Made by a program: the position numbers and the translations under genes | The notes under the pieces: generated by a model | The model's database searches: none | What the model was told of the DNA's origin: nothing | What the model saw: the letters and a program-made list of their open reading frames with translations, nothing else | Shown here: positions 1-10,300 of the stretch, in pieces | How positions within the stretch are numbered: the first letter of the stretch is position 1 | How the letters are laid out: the number at the start of each line of letters is the position of its first letter | Origin: Streptomyces acidicola | Lineage (GTDB): Bacteria; Actinomycetota; Actinomycetes; Streptomycetales; Streptomycetaceae | Direction: 5' to 3' | Length of the DNA: 38,656 nucleotides | Assembly: GCF_009377235.1 (NCBI RefSeq) | Contig: NZ_VMNX01000076.1 | Coordinates: forward strand, 1-38,656

Positions 1-122
1 AGCCGGAGCGGGGCGGGTCGGAGCAGACGGAGCAGACAGGGCAGACGGAGCGGTATGAGCCAGAGCCGCCGGAGCAGAGCGGGTCGGAGTTCAAGGAGCC
101 GGAAGGGGACGAGGAGCTGTCC

Positions 123-1022
123 GTGCGGCTGAAGGCGTACGAGGGGCATCCGGCGGCGGTCGGCGGCGTGGGGAAGGATCGGGTGAACGAGCCGATGATC
201 CGCCACTGGTGCGAGGCGATGGGCGACACCAACCCGGCGTACGCGGGGTCGGACGCCGTCGCGCCCCCCACCATGCTCCAGGCGTGGACGATGGGCGGCC
301 TGTCCGGGCACAGCGACCGCTCGGCGGCATACGACGAACTGTTCGCACTCCTGGACGACGCCGGGTACACCTCGGTGGTCGCCACCGACTGCGAGCAGGA
401 GTACCCGCGTCCTCTGCGGCCCGGGGACGAGATCACCTTCGACTCGGTGATCGAGTCGGTCTCGGAGCGCAAGACGACCAAGCTGGGGACGGGGTACTTC
501 GTCACGACGCGGACGGACGTACGGGCGGGCGGCGAACCGGCGGGCACGCACCGGTTCCGGATCCTCAAGTACGCGCCCGCCCGGCGCAAGCCGAAGGGCC
601 CTCGGAGCCGGCGCCCACGCCCGGTGGTCAACCGGGACAATGCCGGGTTCTGGGAGGGGGTGGCCCGCCACCAACTGCTCATCCAGCGCTGCGGCGACTG
701 CCGGACGCTCCGCTTCCCCTGGCTGCCGGGGTGCACCGCGTGCGGCTCGCTGGAGTGGGACACGGTCGAGGCGAGCGGAGAGGGCTCGGTCTATTCGTAC
801 GTCGTCATGCACCACCCACGCTTCGAGGCGTTCGACCCTCCCTACGCGGTCGGACTGATCGAGCTGGCGGAGGGCGTGCGGATCGTCAGCAACGTGGTGG
901 GGGTGCCGTACGACAAGGTGCGGATCGGTCTGCCGGTGCTGCTGGAGTTCGCGCGGTTCGACGACGAGGACGGAGAGCTGGTGCTGCCGGTCTTCCGGGT
1001 CCCGGAGGGTGATGGGGACTGA
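123..1022 (+). CDS. MaoC-like hydratase N-domain fused to DUF35 zinc-ribbon/OB domain (ChsH2-like)
   Basis: Probable large subunit of a heteromeric enoyl-CoA hydratase. Residues ~5-150 form a MaoC/FAS1-like hot-dog half (VNEPMIRHWCEAMGDTNPAY); residues ~175-295 are a DUF35 module with a zinc ribbon C-x2-C-x10-C-x2-C (CGDC...CTAC) followed by an OB fold. In mycobacterial ChsH2 the same arrangement binds ChsH1 through the hot-dog half and the aldolase Ltp2 through DUF35; both partners are encoded downstream here. The GTG start is chosen because GAGGAG lies 6 nt upstream. The frame is open back to the window edge and reads as a Glu/Pro-rich, low-complexity N-terminus, so the true start may lie outside the window. 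It overlaps the region holding the next gene's start. Family confident; the sterol substrate is inferred. Confidence 0.85.
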   Translation: MRLKAYEGHPAAVGGVGKDRVNEPMIRHWCEAMGDTNPAYAGSDAVAPPTMLQAWTMGGLSGHSDRSAAYDELFALLDDAGYTSVVATDCEQEYPRPLRPGDEITFDSVIESVSERKTTKLGTGYFVTTRTDVRAGGEPAGTHRFRILKYAPARRKPKGPRSRRPRPVVNRDNAGFWEGVARHQLLIQRCGDCRTLRFPWLPGCTACGSLEWDTVEASGEGSVYSYVVMHHPRFEAFDPPYAVGLIELAEGVRIVSNVVGVPYDKVRIGLPVLLEFARFDDEDGELVLPVFRVPEGDGD

Positions 1023-1023
1023 C

Positions 1024-2163
1024 ATGGACTTCACACCCACGGAGGAGCAGACCGCCGCCCGCGAGCTGGCCGCGCGGATCTTCGGCGACCTCGCCACGCA
1101 CGAGCGACTCGCCACCTTCGGAACCGGCAGCGACATGGAGCTGTGGAAGGCGCTGTGCGCCGCCGGACTCGTGAGCGCCGTGGAAGACGTCGGCCTCCTC
1201 GGCCTGGTCCTCCTCCTGGAGGAGCAGGGGCGCACCACGGCTCAGGTGCCCTTCGCAGCGAGCTGCGTGTACGGGCTGCTGACGATGGGGGCGCACGGTT
1301 CGCCGGAGCAGCAGGGACGGCTCCTGCCGGGGATCCGCGACGGCTCGGCGGTGGTGAGCGGGGCGTTGCCGGCCGTGGAGGGTGTACGGGCTTCCGATCT
1401 GGGCGAGTTGACCGGCACCGTGCCCCTCGTGCCCTGGCTGAGGGACGCCACGCATGTGCTCGTGCCCGACGAGCGGCGGCGACTGTGGCTGGTGCGGGCC
1501 GCTGACGCGGGCTGTGAGCCGGTCGAGTCGACGGCGCCCTGGGCGGCGGGGCGGCTGACCCTGGACGGTACGCCGGGGGAGCTGCTGGGGACACCGGACG
1601 CGTACGAGGACGTGCTCGCCACCGCGCGCACAGCCTTCGCGGGCCTACAGGCCGGGGTGTGCGCGGGATCGCTGGCGCGCGCCGTGGCCCACACGAACAG
1701 CCGGGAGCAGTTCGGACGGCCCCTCGCCGTCAAGCAGGGCGTCCAACTACGGGCGGCCGACGCTTACATGGACACCGAGGCGATACGCGTGACGGTGTAC
1801 GAGGCGGCCTGGCGCCGCGATCAGGGCCTGCCCTACGCCATGGAGGCGCTGATTGCCGCTTGGTGGGCGTCCGAGGCCGGACAGCGCGTGGTGCACGCCG
1901 GACAGCATCTGCACGGCGGCACGGGAGCCGACCTGGAGCACCCCGTCCACCGGCACTTCCTGTGGGGTCGGCAGATGGACGGGTACCTAGGGTGCGGGAG
2001 CGCAGTGCTGGAGGAGTTGGGGGAGTTGATCGTGAGCGATGCCGAGGAATCCCGAGGAGCCCTAGGAGCCCGGGGAGTCGAACGAGCCGAAGGGGCCGGA
2101 GGGACCAGAGGGACCGCAGTGACTGGGGGCACTGGAGGCATCGCAGGAGGTGAGGCGGTATGA
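1024..2163 (+). CDS. acyl-CoA dehydrogenase (ChsE-like subunit)
   Basis: FAD-dependent acyl-CoA dehydrogenase that would introduce the alpha,beta double bond before hydration by the MaoC pair. Seen: family-typical N-terminus MDFTPTEEQ, central beta region, and the C-terminal helical signature REQFGRPLAVKQ, then QHLHGGTGADLEHPVHR. Start ATG 1024 fits the family; GTG 1009 and ATG 1012 are in frame, and GGAGG at 1004-1008 sits closer to 1012, so MGTDMDFTP is possible. The last ~40 residues are a low-complexity Ala/Gly/Glu tail encoded by degenerate short repeats. Stop overlaps the next start by ATGA. In mycobacteria such enzymes are alpha2beta2 heterotetramers; the partner subunit is expected upstream of the window (inference). 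Confidence 0.85.
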   Translation: MDFTPTEEQTAARELAARIFGDLATHERLATFGTGSDMELWKALCAAGLVSAVEDVGLLGLVLLLEEQGRTTAQVPFAASCVYGLLTMGAHGSPEQQGRLLPGIRDGSAVVSGALPAVEGVRASDLGELTGTVPLVPWLRDATHVLVPDERRRLWLVRAADAGCEPVESTAPWAAGRLTLDGTPGELLGTPDAYEDVLATARTAFAGLQAGVCAGSLARAVAHTNSREQFGRPLAVKQGVQLRAADAYMDTEAIRVTVYEAAWRRDQGLPYAMEALIAAWWASEAGQRVVHAGQHLHGGTGADLEHPVHRHFLWGRQMDGYLGCGSAVLEELGELIVSDAEESRGALGARGVERAEGAGGTRGTAVTGGTGGIAGGEAV

Positions 2164-2552
2164 GGACAGGTGAGGAGCTGCCACCGCTGGAGATTCCGAT
2201 CACCCGCACGCTGATCGTCGCCGGGGCCATCGCCTCGCGCGACTACCAGGACGTGCACCACGACGCGGAGCTGGCGCGGCAGAAGGGCTCGCCGGACATC
2301 TTCATGAACATTCTGACGACCAACGGCCTGGTCGGGAGGTACATCACGGACCACTTCGGCCCGGGAGCGGTCCTCCGCAAGGTGGCCATACGGCTCGGGG
2401 CGCCCAACTACCCGGGCGACACGATGGTGTTGACGGCGTCGGTGGAGACGGTCGAGGACGGCACGGCGACGGTGCGGGTCGTCGGGGAGAACGGCATCGG
2501 CAGACATGTGACGGGCACCGTGACGGTCGCCCTCCCCTCCGGGGGCGCCTGA
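2160..2552 (+). CDS. MaoC family hydratase, ChsH1-like small subunit
   Basis: A 130-residue single hot-dog hydratase. The motif SRDYQDVHHDAELAR carries the Asp/His pair that MaoC hydratases use to activate water, followed by the conserved FMNILTTNGLVGRYI helix. As in ChsH1, this short protein supplies the catalytic half that would pair with the non-catalytic hot-dog half of the first gene. ATG overlaps the preceding stop (ATGA) and has AGGAGG 9 nt upstream; its own stop overlaps the next ATG (TGATG), so the three genes are translationally coupled. Substrate specificity (steroid propanoyl-CoA type) is inferred from gene order. Confidence 0.85.
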   Translation: MRTGEELPPLEIPITRTLIVAGAIASRDYQDVHHDAELARQKGSPDIFMNILTTNGLVGRYITDHFGPGAVLRKVAIRLGAPNYPGDTMVLTASVETVEDGTATVRVVGENGIGRHVTGTVTVALPSGGA

Positions 2553-3718
2553 TGAGCGTGCGGACGCGGGACGGCCTCGGAGGGCGGGCGGCGGTCGTCG
2601 GGATCGGGGCGACCGAGTTCTCCAAGGACTCGGGGCGCAGCGAGCTGCGGCTGGCGGTGGAGGCGGTGCGGGCCGCGCTCGACGACGCGGGGCTGACGCC
2701 GGGCGATGTGGACGGGATGGTCACGTTCACGATGGACACCAGCCCGGAGATCACCGTCGCGCAGGCCACCGGGATCGGGGAGCTGTCCTTCTTCTCACGG
2801 ATCCACTACGGCGGCGGGGCCGCGTGCGCCACGGTCCAGCAGGCGGCGCTCGCGGTGGCGACCGGGGTGGCCGAGGTCGTGGTCTGCTACCGGGCGTTCA
2901 ACGAGCGCTCGGGGCGGCGGTTCGGCTCCGGGGTGCAGCACCGCGAACCCTCGGCCGAGGGGGCCGCGCTGGGCTGGGCGCTGCCGTTCGGGCTGCTGAC
3001 GCCGGCGTCGTGGGTGGCGATGGCGGCCCAGCGGTACCTGCACGCGTATGGGCTGTCTCCCGGGGCGTTCGGGCATGTGGCGGTGGTGGACCGGAAGTAC
3101 GCGGCGACCAACCCGGCGGCGTACTTTCACGGCAGGCCCATTTCGCTGGCCGAGCACGCGGCCTCGCGGTGGATCGTCGAGCCACTCCGGCTGCTGGACT
3201 GCTGTCAGGAGACGGACGGCGGTCAGGCGATCGTCGTCACCTCGGTGGAGCGGGCCCGCGACCTGCCCAACCCACCCGCCGTGATCCTGTCCGCCGCCCA
3301 GGGCGCGGGGCGGGCGCAGGAGCAGATGACCAGCTTCTACCGGGACGATCTCACCGGGCTGCCCGAGATGGGGGTGGTGGCGCGGCAGCTGTGGCGGACA
3401 TCGGGGCTGGGGCCGGCGGACATCGACGTGGGGATCCTGTACGACCACTTCACGCCGTTCGTGCTGATGCAGCTGGAGGAGTTCGGGTTCTGCGGGGCGG
3501 GGGAGGCAGCCGACTTCGTGGCCGAGGAACGGCTGCCGGTCAACACGCACGGGGGACAGCTCGGGGAGGCGTACCTCCATGGGATGAACGGGATCGCGGA
3601 AGGAGTGAGACAGGTGCGGGGCACGGCGGTGAACCAGATACCGCAAGCCCGGAGGGTGCTGGTCACGGCCGGGACGGGGGTTCCGACGTCCGGGCTGGTT
3701 CTGGGAGCGGAGGGGTGA
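2552..3718 (+). CDS. thiolase-fold lipid-transfer protein / Ltp2-like retro-aldolase
   Basis: 388 residues of thiolase-superfamily fold (VVGIGATEFSKDSG start; GGGAACATVQQAALAVATG; NTHGGQLGEAYLHGMNGI near the end). Sterol-type lipid transfer protein/thiolases of the Ltp2 branch cleave the beta-hydroxy acyl-CoA side chain by a retro-aldol reaction, releasing propionyl-CoA, and work in complex with the DUF35 domain of ChsH2. Gene order hydratase-dehydrogenase-hydratase-Ltp is that of the mycobacterial igr operon without its cytochrome P450. It is the last gene of the coupled operon. Alternative: generic acetyl-CoA acetyltransferase-like protein. Family confident, exact substrate not shown. Confidence 0.85.
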   Translation: MSVRTRDGLGGRAAVVGIGATEFSKDSGRSELRLAVEAVRAALDDAGLTPGDVDGMVTFTMDTSPEITVAQATGIGELSFFSRIHYGGGAACATVQQAALAVATGVAEVVVCYRAFNERSGRRFGSGVQHREPSAEGAALGWALPFGLLTPASWVAMAAQRYLHAYGLSPGAFGHVAVVDRKYAATNPAAYFHGRPISLAEHAASRWIVEPLRLLDCCQETDGGQAIVVTSVERARDLPNPPAVILSAAQGAGRAQEQMTSFYRDDLTGLPEMGVVARQLWRTSGLGPADIDVGILYDHFTPFVLMQLEEFGFCGAGEAADFVAEERLPVNTHGGQLGEAYLHGMNGIAEGVRQVRGTAVNQIPQARRVLVTAGTGVPTSGLVLGAEG

Positions 3719-3751
3719 GTGGTGCGGCGCCTACGACAAGGAGAGGTGTCT

Positions 3752-3780
3752 CTCAGGGGTACACCCTCAGTACATGAGGG
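3752..3780. promoter_or_regulatory. overlapping inverted repeats, putative operator
   Basis: Two overlapping palindromes share a CCCTCA arm: AGGG-GTACA-CCCT and the perfect CCCTCA-GTACA-TGAGGG (3764-3780), with GTACA repeated 11 bp apart. A further CTGAGGGTG at 3827-3835 is the complement of CACCCTCAG (3762-3770). They lie 116-145 bp upstream of the ECF sigma gene. Operator role is inferred; the binding protein is unknown. Confidence 0.35.
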
Positions 3781-3788
3781 CCACTCGT

Positions 3789-3805
3789 CCACCTTCAGGA
3801 GGTGG
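3789..3805. other. small perfect hairpin between operon and sigma gene
   Basis: CCACCT and AGGTGG pair perfectly around the 5-nt loop TCAGG. There is no T-run, so it is a weak terminator candidate for the upstream operon or an additional protein-binding palindrome. Confidence 0.3.
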
Positions 3806-3895
3806 GGTCTGCCCTACTCCTACAACCTGAGGGTGATTCGCCTTCGGGACTTCCGGCCGATCCGCCGGATCGGGGGTCGCTCTTAGCGTGGAGCC

Positions 3896-4450
3896 ATGAC
3901 CACACCCGTCTGCACCAGCGCTTCGAACGCCGCTGCTTCAGCGAGGCAGACCCTTCCGTATCCGTCGTTCTCGTCGTACATGAAGGACCGCCAGCCGGTG
4001 CTGCTGCGTACCGCCCGGTCGCTGACCGCGAACCCGAGCGACGCGGAGGACCTGCTGCAGACCGCGCTCACCAAGACGTACGTCGCCTGGGACCGGATCG
4101 AGGACCACCGGGCCCTCGACGGTTACGTACGGCGTGCTCTGCTCAACACGCGGACGTCGCAGTGGCGCAAGCGCAAGGTGGACGAGTTCGCGTGTGACGA
4201 GCTGCCGGAGCCGGAGCCGGCGGCCACCGGGGATCCCGCCGAGCAGCAGGCGCTGCACGACGCGATGTGGCGGGCGATCATGAGGCTGCCGGCTCGGCAG
4301 CGGGCGATGGTCGTCCTCAGGTACTACGAGGACCTGAGCGAGGTGCAGACCGCCGAGGTGCTCGGAGTGTCCGTGGGCACGGTCAAGTCGGCGGTGTCGC
4401 GGGCCCTGGGCAAGCTGCGGGAGGACCCCGAGCTGGAGCCCGTGCGGTAG
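3896..4450 (+). CDS. SigE-family ECF RNA polymerase sigma factor
   Basis: 184-residue group-4 sigma factor. Region 2 at ~24-95 (YMKDRQPVLLRTARSLTANPSDAEDLLQ, then the YVRRALLNTRTSQWRKRK segment that contacts the -10), and region 4 at ~125-178 with helix-turn-helix LSEVQTAEVLGVSVGTVKSAVSRALGKLR. The layout is that of the Streptomyces SigE subfamily. No anti-sigma gene is adjacent; the next gene is a secreted SOD-like protein. ATG start; no strong Shine-Dalgarno (only GGAG 5 nt away). The N-terminal ~23 residues are Ala/Ser-rich and non-conserved looking. Regulation may involve the palindromes upstream. Confidence 0.9.
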   Translation: MTTPVCTSASNAAASARQTLPYPSFSSYMKDRQPVLLRTARSLTANPSDAEDLLQTALTKTYVAWDRIEDHRALDGYVRRALLNTRTSQWRKRKVDEFACDELPEPEPAATGDPAEQQALHDAMWRAIMRLPARQRAMVVLRYYEDLSEVQTAEVLGVSVGTVKSAVSRALGKLREDPELEPVR

Positions 4451-4737
4451 TGCCGTGAACCGCGGCGCCTCCGGGTGCCGTGGGGCGCGAGTTGCCCTGG
4501 GGAGTCGTGGGAGTGCCGGGCGCGAACTTCCACGGGGTCTCCCCAGTACCCATCGGTAGGAGATTCGGTACGGCTTGTCCGTTGTTGTACTGTGCTGATC
4601 CCAAGCACCAGTCGGCATGCGGCATGCAGCGCATGCGGCATCAAGTCACCCTGAAGAGACTGGACTTGGGCTGTCGCCGCATAAGGGAAACGACAGCGCG
4701 GACTCCCCCCACTCAGTGCGTACTGGAGAGAAGAACC

Positions 4738-5367
4738 ATGCCCAGGCACAGTTTCACCGCCATGAACAAGGGCGCCCTGGTCGCAATCGCCGGTGTCCTC
4801 GCCGTCGCCGTCGCCGCCGGTGCCGGTGTGATGGCGACGGCCGACGCCGCCGAGCCAAGGGCCGCGGAGGGCCCGGTGCCGAGGCTGGTCGTCGGGACCG
4901 TCTTCGCTCCGGTGGGCGCGGCGCCCTACACACAGGCGGTGACCTACGACTCCGAGCTGGTGCCGGTGGGCGGCAGAGTGCAGGTCAAGGAGACACTGCG
5001 CCGCGATGGCGGGACGCGGATCGAGCTGCGTGTGGAGGACCTCGTCGCGAACCGCGTCTACGGCGCCCACGTCCACACCAAACCGTGCGGCAAACTGCCC
5101 GCCGACGCCGGGCCGCACTACCAGGAACGGATGGACCCGACGCAGCCCTCGGTCGACCCCGAGTACGCCAACCCGGACAACGAGGCATGGCTGGACCTGA
5201 CCGCCGACAAGCACGGCTCGGCCCGGTCCCTGGCCACGGTGGACTGGCGCTTCCGTGAGAGGGGAGCCCGTTCGGTGGTGCTGCACGAGATGGCCACCGC
5301 CACGCACGACGGCCATGCGGGCACGGCCGGAGCACGGCTCGCCTGCGTGAACGTGCCCTTCGTGTAG
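4738..5367 (+). CDS. secreted CuZn superoxide dismutase-like protein
   Basis: 209 residues with a signal peptide (hydrophobic core at ~12-32, likely cleavage near TADAA-EP, residue 38-39). The SOD fold is shown by GAHVH (H111, H113), C117, H127, the late H183 and C203 in LACVNV, matching the copper ligands and the conserved disulphide. The zinc loop between H127 and ~150 lacks the usual additional His/Asp set, so it may be copper-only like mycobacterial SodC (inference). It would dismutate extracellular superoxide. ATG chosen with GGAGAG 7-12 nt upstream; the frame extends further 5' but through non-coding-looking sequence. Follows the ECF sigma gene by 287 bp. Confidence 0.8.
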   Translation: MPRHSFTAMNKGALVAIAGVLAVAVAAGAGVMATADAAEPRAAEGPVPRLVVGTVFAPVGAAPYTQAVTYDSELVPVGGRVQVKETLRRDGGTRIELRVEDLVANRVYGAHVHTKPCGKLPADAGPHYQERMDPTQPSVDPEYANPDNEAWLDLTADKHGSARSLATVDWRFRERGARSVVLHEMATATHDGHAGTAGARLACVNVPFV

Positions 5368-5420
5368 CGCATCCGCGGCCGGACCGGCCCCGTCGCAAGG
5401 CCGGCCCCACCCCGCAGCCC

Positions 5421-5478
5421 CCATGGACCGCCGCCGACCGCCGCCTCCATGGACCGCCGGCCCCCCCAATGGACCGCA
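5421..5478 (+). repeat. three direct copies of ATGGACCGC
   Basis: ATGGACCGC occurs at 5423, 5449 and 5469 in a C-rich spacer (spacing 26 and 20 bp). No gene is supported in 5368-5631; this is the only internal structure noted apart from an AT-richer promoter-like stretch around 5555-5585 before the acyl-CoA ligase. Confidence 0.4.
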
Positions 5479-5631
5479 GCCACGAGGGGCCGTACCCACG
5501 TGCTCACCGCCCACGCCAAGCCCCGACACGGCCGGACCAATCCTCCGTCGCCTAGTGACATACTGCGTGGTACGCCAGCACAATCGCGGGACATCTACCT
5601 CGCGTAGCCGCTTCAATGAGGAGGCCCCCCG

Positions 5632-7287
<1,656 letters not shown>

Positions 7288-7309
7288 CGCGTCGAACGAA
7301 TTCTGCCGA

Positions 7310-7359
7310 GTATGTGGCTGGGGCGCTGTTTCACGTGAAACAGCGCCCCAGCCACATAC
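7310..7359. terminator. perfect 50-bp palindrome between convergent genes
   Basis: Two 25-nt arms with no spacer pair perfectly (every position from 7310/7359 to 7334/7335 checked). It fills the 91-bp gap between fadD and the leftward kinase-like gene, so RNA from either strand would form a very stable hairpin: a likely bidirectional terminator. The centre is a parS site. Confidence 0.8.
7328..7341. promoter_or_regulatory. parS: parS chromosome segregation site (ParB binding)
   Basis: GTTTCACGTGAAAC is identical to the 14-bp Streptomyces parS consensus; with flanking T and A it also gives the 16-bp Bacillus-type form. Known parS sites cluster around oriC, which places this window in the central chromosome. 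Sits at the dyad centre of the larger palindrome. Confidence 0.9.
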
Positions 7360-7378
7360 GGTCGGGCCCGGTTCGCGA

Positions 7379-10300
7379 TCAGTTCGTGCCGATACGGGCC
7401 AGCAGGTCCACGATCCGGTCCTGTACCTCGGGGCTCGTCGAGCGTTCCGCGAGGAACAGGACCGTCTCCCCCGAGGCCAGACGCGGGAGTTCGGCCTGGT
7501 CGACGGCGGCGGTGTAGACGACGAGCGGAGTGCGGTTCAACTGGCCGTTCGCGCGCAGCCAGTCGACGATTCCGGCATGGCGGCGGCGTACCTGCAACAG
7601 GTCCATCACCACGAGGTTCGGCCGCATCTGCGCGGCGAGTGTGACCGCGTCCGCGTCGGCCGCCGCCCGCGCAACCTGCATGCCACGGCGCTCCAGCGTC
7701 GCGGTCAGCGCCAGCGCGATCTCCGCGTGTTGCTCGATGAGCAGGACGCGTGGCGGATGCTGCTCGGAGTCGCGTGGCGCGAGGGCCTTCAGGAGTACGG
7801 CTGGATCGGCGCCGTACGCCGCGTCTCGCGACGCCTGCCCGAGGCCTGCCGTCACGAGCACCGGCACCTCGGCGGCGACGGCTGCCTGACGCAGCGACTG
7901 CAGGGCCGTACGCGTGATGGGGCCGGTGAGCGGGTCGACGAACAGGGCGGCAGGGAAGGCGGCGATCTGCGCGTCGACCTCCTCGCGCGAGTTCACGATG
8001 ACGGGCCGGTAGCCGCGGTCGCTCAGCGCCTGGTGCGTGGTGACGTCGGGTGCGGGCCACACGAGGAGGCGGCGCGGGTTGTCGAGCGGCTCCGGGGGGA
8101 GCTCGTCGTCCATCGGCCGCGGTTGCGGCTGATCGGAGACCTCGACCGCGCCACCGGGGCCGTCGAGCGGCTCGGGACCTTCGTCGGCGTTCTCGTCGGG
8201 TGCCCCTATGGCATACGAGCGCCCGGCGCCGTCGGTGACACCGGCCAGGCGCGACTGGCCGGCGAGCGAGGGCTGCGCGGGGAGCGGGACCTGTCCGGCC
8301 AGAGACGGCTGCGCCGGTACGGGTGCCTGCGCGGCAGGGGCCGGGGCCTGGGCCGGTGCCTGCCCCGGCTGCGGGTGGGGGCGAGCGCCCGCCTCCGGGT
8401 GCCCGGGGGGCTCGGGCGGTGTGCCCAGCTTGCGGCGGCGGCCGGAGACGTTGGTGCCGGAACCGTTGCTCTGGTGCGAGGCCGGAGTGGGGGCGGCGCC
8501 GGGCTGGGGCTGACGGGCGAACGGTACGCCTTGGCCGAGCGTGCGCACGCTGATCGCCCGCCCCTGGGTCGAGTTGGGGTCGACCGGGGCAGCGGCCTCG
8601 GCGGGCAGCGGCTGCGCGGTCCGTGCCTGGGCTTGCGCCTGGGGTGCCGCCTGGGTTTGCGCCTGTGCGGGCTGTTGCGGCTGCTCGGGCGGGAGCGGGG
8701 TGCCGGGTGCCGAGCCGGACGGCGTGGTCTGCTCCGCCGGAGCGGGAGACGCGGCTTGTGTGGGAGCGCCGGGTTGTACGGGATGGGCGGCCAGGGCGGG
8801 CATACCGGCACCGGAGGTGTCATCTGCCCCGGACCAGGGCTGAGGACCAGCCTGTACGGGGATGCCCAGGGGCGCCGCCTGCGCGGACTGCTGCCCCCGA
8901 GCGGGCTGCGCCGGCACGGGCTGCCCCGGAGCGGGTGCGCCGGGGGCACCCTGCGCGGGGACGGCCGGGTTGGGGCCGATCTGGAGCGGGAGCTGGGCGG
9001 GGACGGTCACACCCGGAACACCCTGCGCGGGCACGGGCTGACCGGCGGCGGCGCCGGGGACCCCCTGGGCGGGTACGGGCTGAGGTGAGCCAGGGACCCC
9101 TTGGGCAGGCACCGGTTGCGCCCCGCCGGGGATTCCTTGGGCGGGGACAGGCTGCGCACGACCCGGAACTCCCTGTGCGGGCACGGCCTGTTGGGCGGGC
9201 ACGGGCACTCCACGCGCGGGCACGGGCTGCGCGGCCGGAGCCGACGCTCCCTGCGGGGGCACGGGCTGCTGCACTGCAACTCCCTGAGCGGGGACGGCTT
9301 GTTCGCCTCCCGTTGGAGCCTGCATCCCCTGACCGGCAATGGCAGCGGCCTGCTCCGGCACGGCGCCCTGTGCGGGGGGAAGCTGCGCCGGGACGCCCTG
9401 TGCGGGCGCGAGTGCCGTCTCGCCCTGCTCCGGAGCGCGGCGGCCCCGGCGACGGCCTGTCGGTGCGGGCAACGGGTGCGGCTGCGGCGGGGTGTGGTCG
9501 TCGGACGGATCATGCGGCGCCGCGTCATGGCGCCCGTCACCGGCCTGATCCCCACCCGGCAAACCCTCACCGGGCACACCGGCACCGGGCACACCGCCCG
9601 GCACACCTGCACCGGGCGCGCCACCGGTCATACCGGCACCCGGCATGCCAGCACCAGGCGCACCCGGCACTTCGGCCGCCTGACCGGCACCCACTCCGGG
9701 CCCCAGGGCGAGAACCTGCCTCGCAGCCTGGGGGGCCGGAGCCACGGGAACTCCAGGGGGCAGGGGAGCCGCGGTACCACCGGCACCACTCACCAGCCCA
9801 GCAGCAGCCGCGGCGGCGGCAGCGCCGTGCGCCGCCTCGTACTCGGGTGTCCGGTCGGCCGCGGCGGGCGGCAGCGCGAAAACGGCGCGGCCCGGGGCCG
9901 CCTGCGTGGCGGCGCGCTCCTCCGCCTTGGCGAGGGCCCGGCGACGGCGCCCGGTCGGCTGGGGCTGTCCATCGGCAGCGCCCGCACCGGAGGGGCCCGG
10001 CGCGCTCGGGGCCGCGGGCAGCGCCGGCGGCAGGGCGTGCTGCTCGGTGTCCCGGCGAGCCCGCCGCCCGGCGGGTGCGGGCACGCCCTGCGGCGGCACC
10101 GTCTGCCCCAGCCCGGTGGCCGCGGCGCCCGCCGCATGCTCGGCGGCCGTGACGACCGCGCCCTCTGAGACCCCCTGCGCGCTGCTCTCCGCGGGACTGG
10201 GCCGCCCACGCCGCCGTCCCGTACCACCGGACCCGGCACTGGGGTCGGCGGACTCCTCCTCGTTCCCCTCGCCCGGCGCCGGAACCGGCTCGGGTCCACC

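Noticed and set aside
4459..4480. Terminator after the sigma factor gene
   Set aside because: CGGCGCC-TCCG-GGTGCCG needs a wobble pair and has no T-run; too weak to list as a feature.
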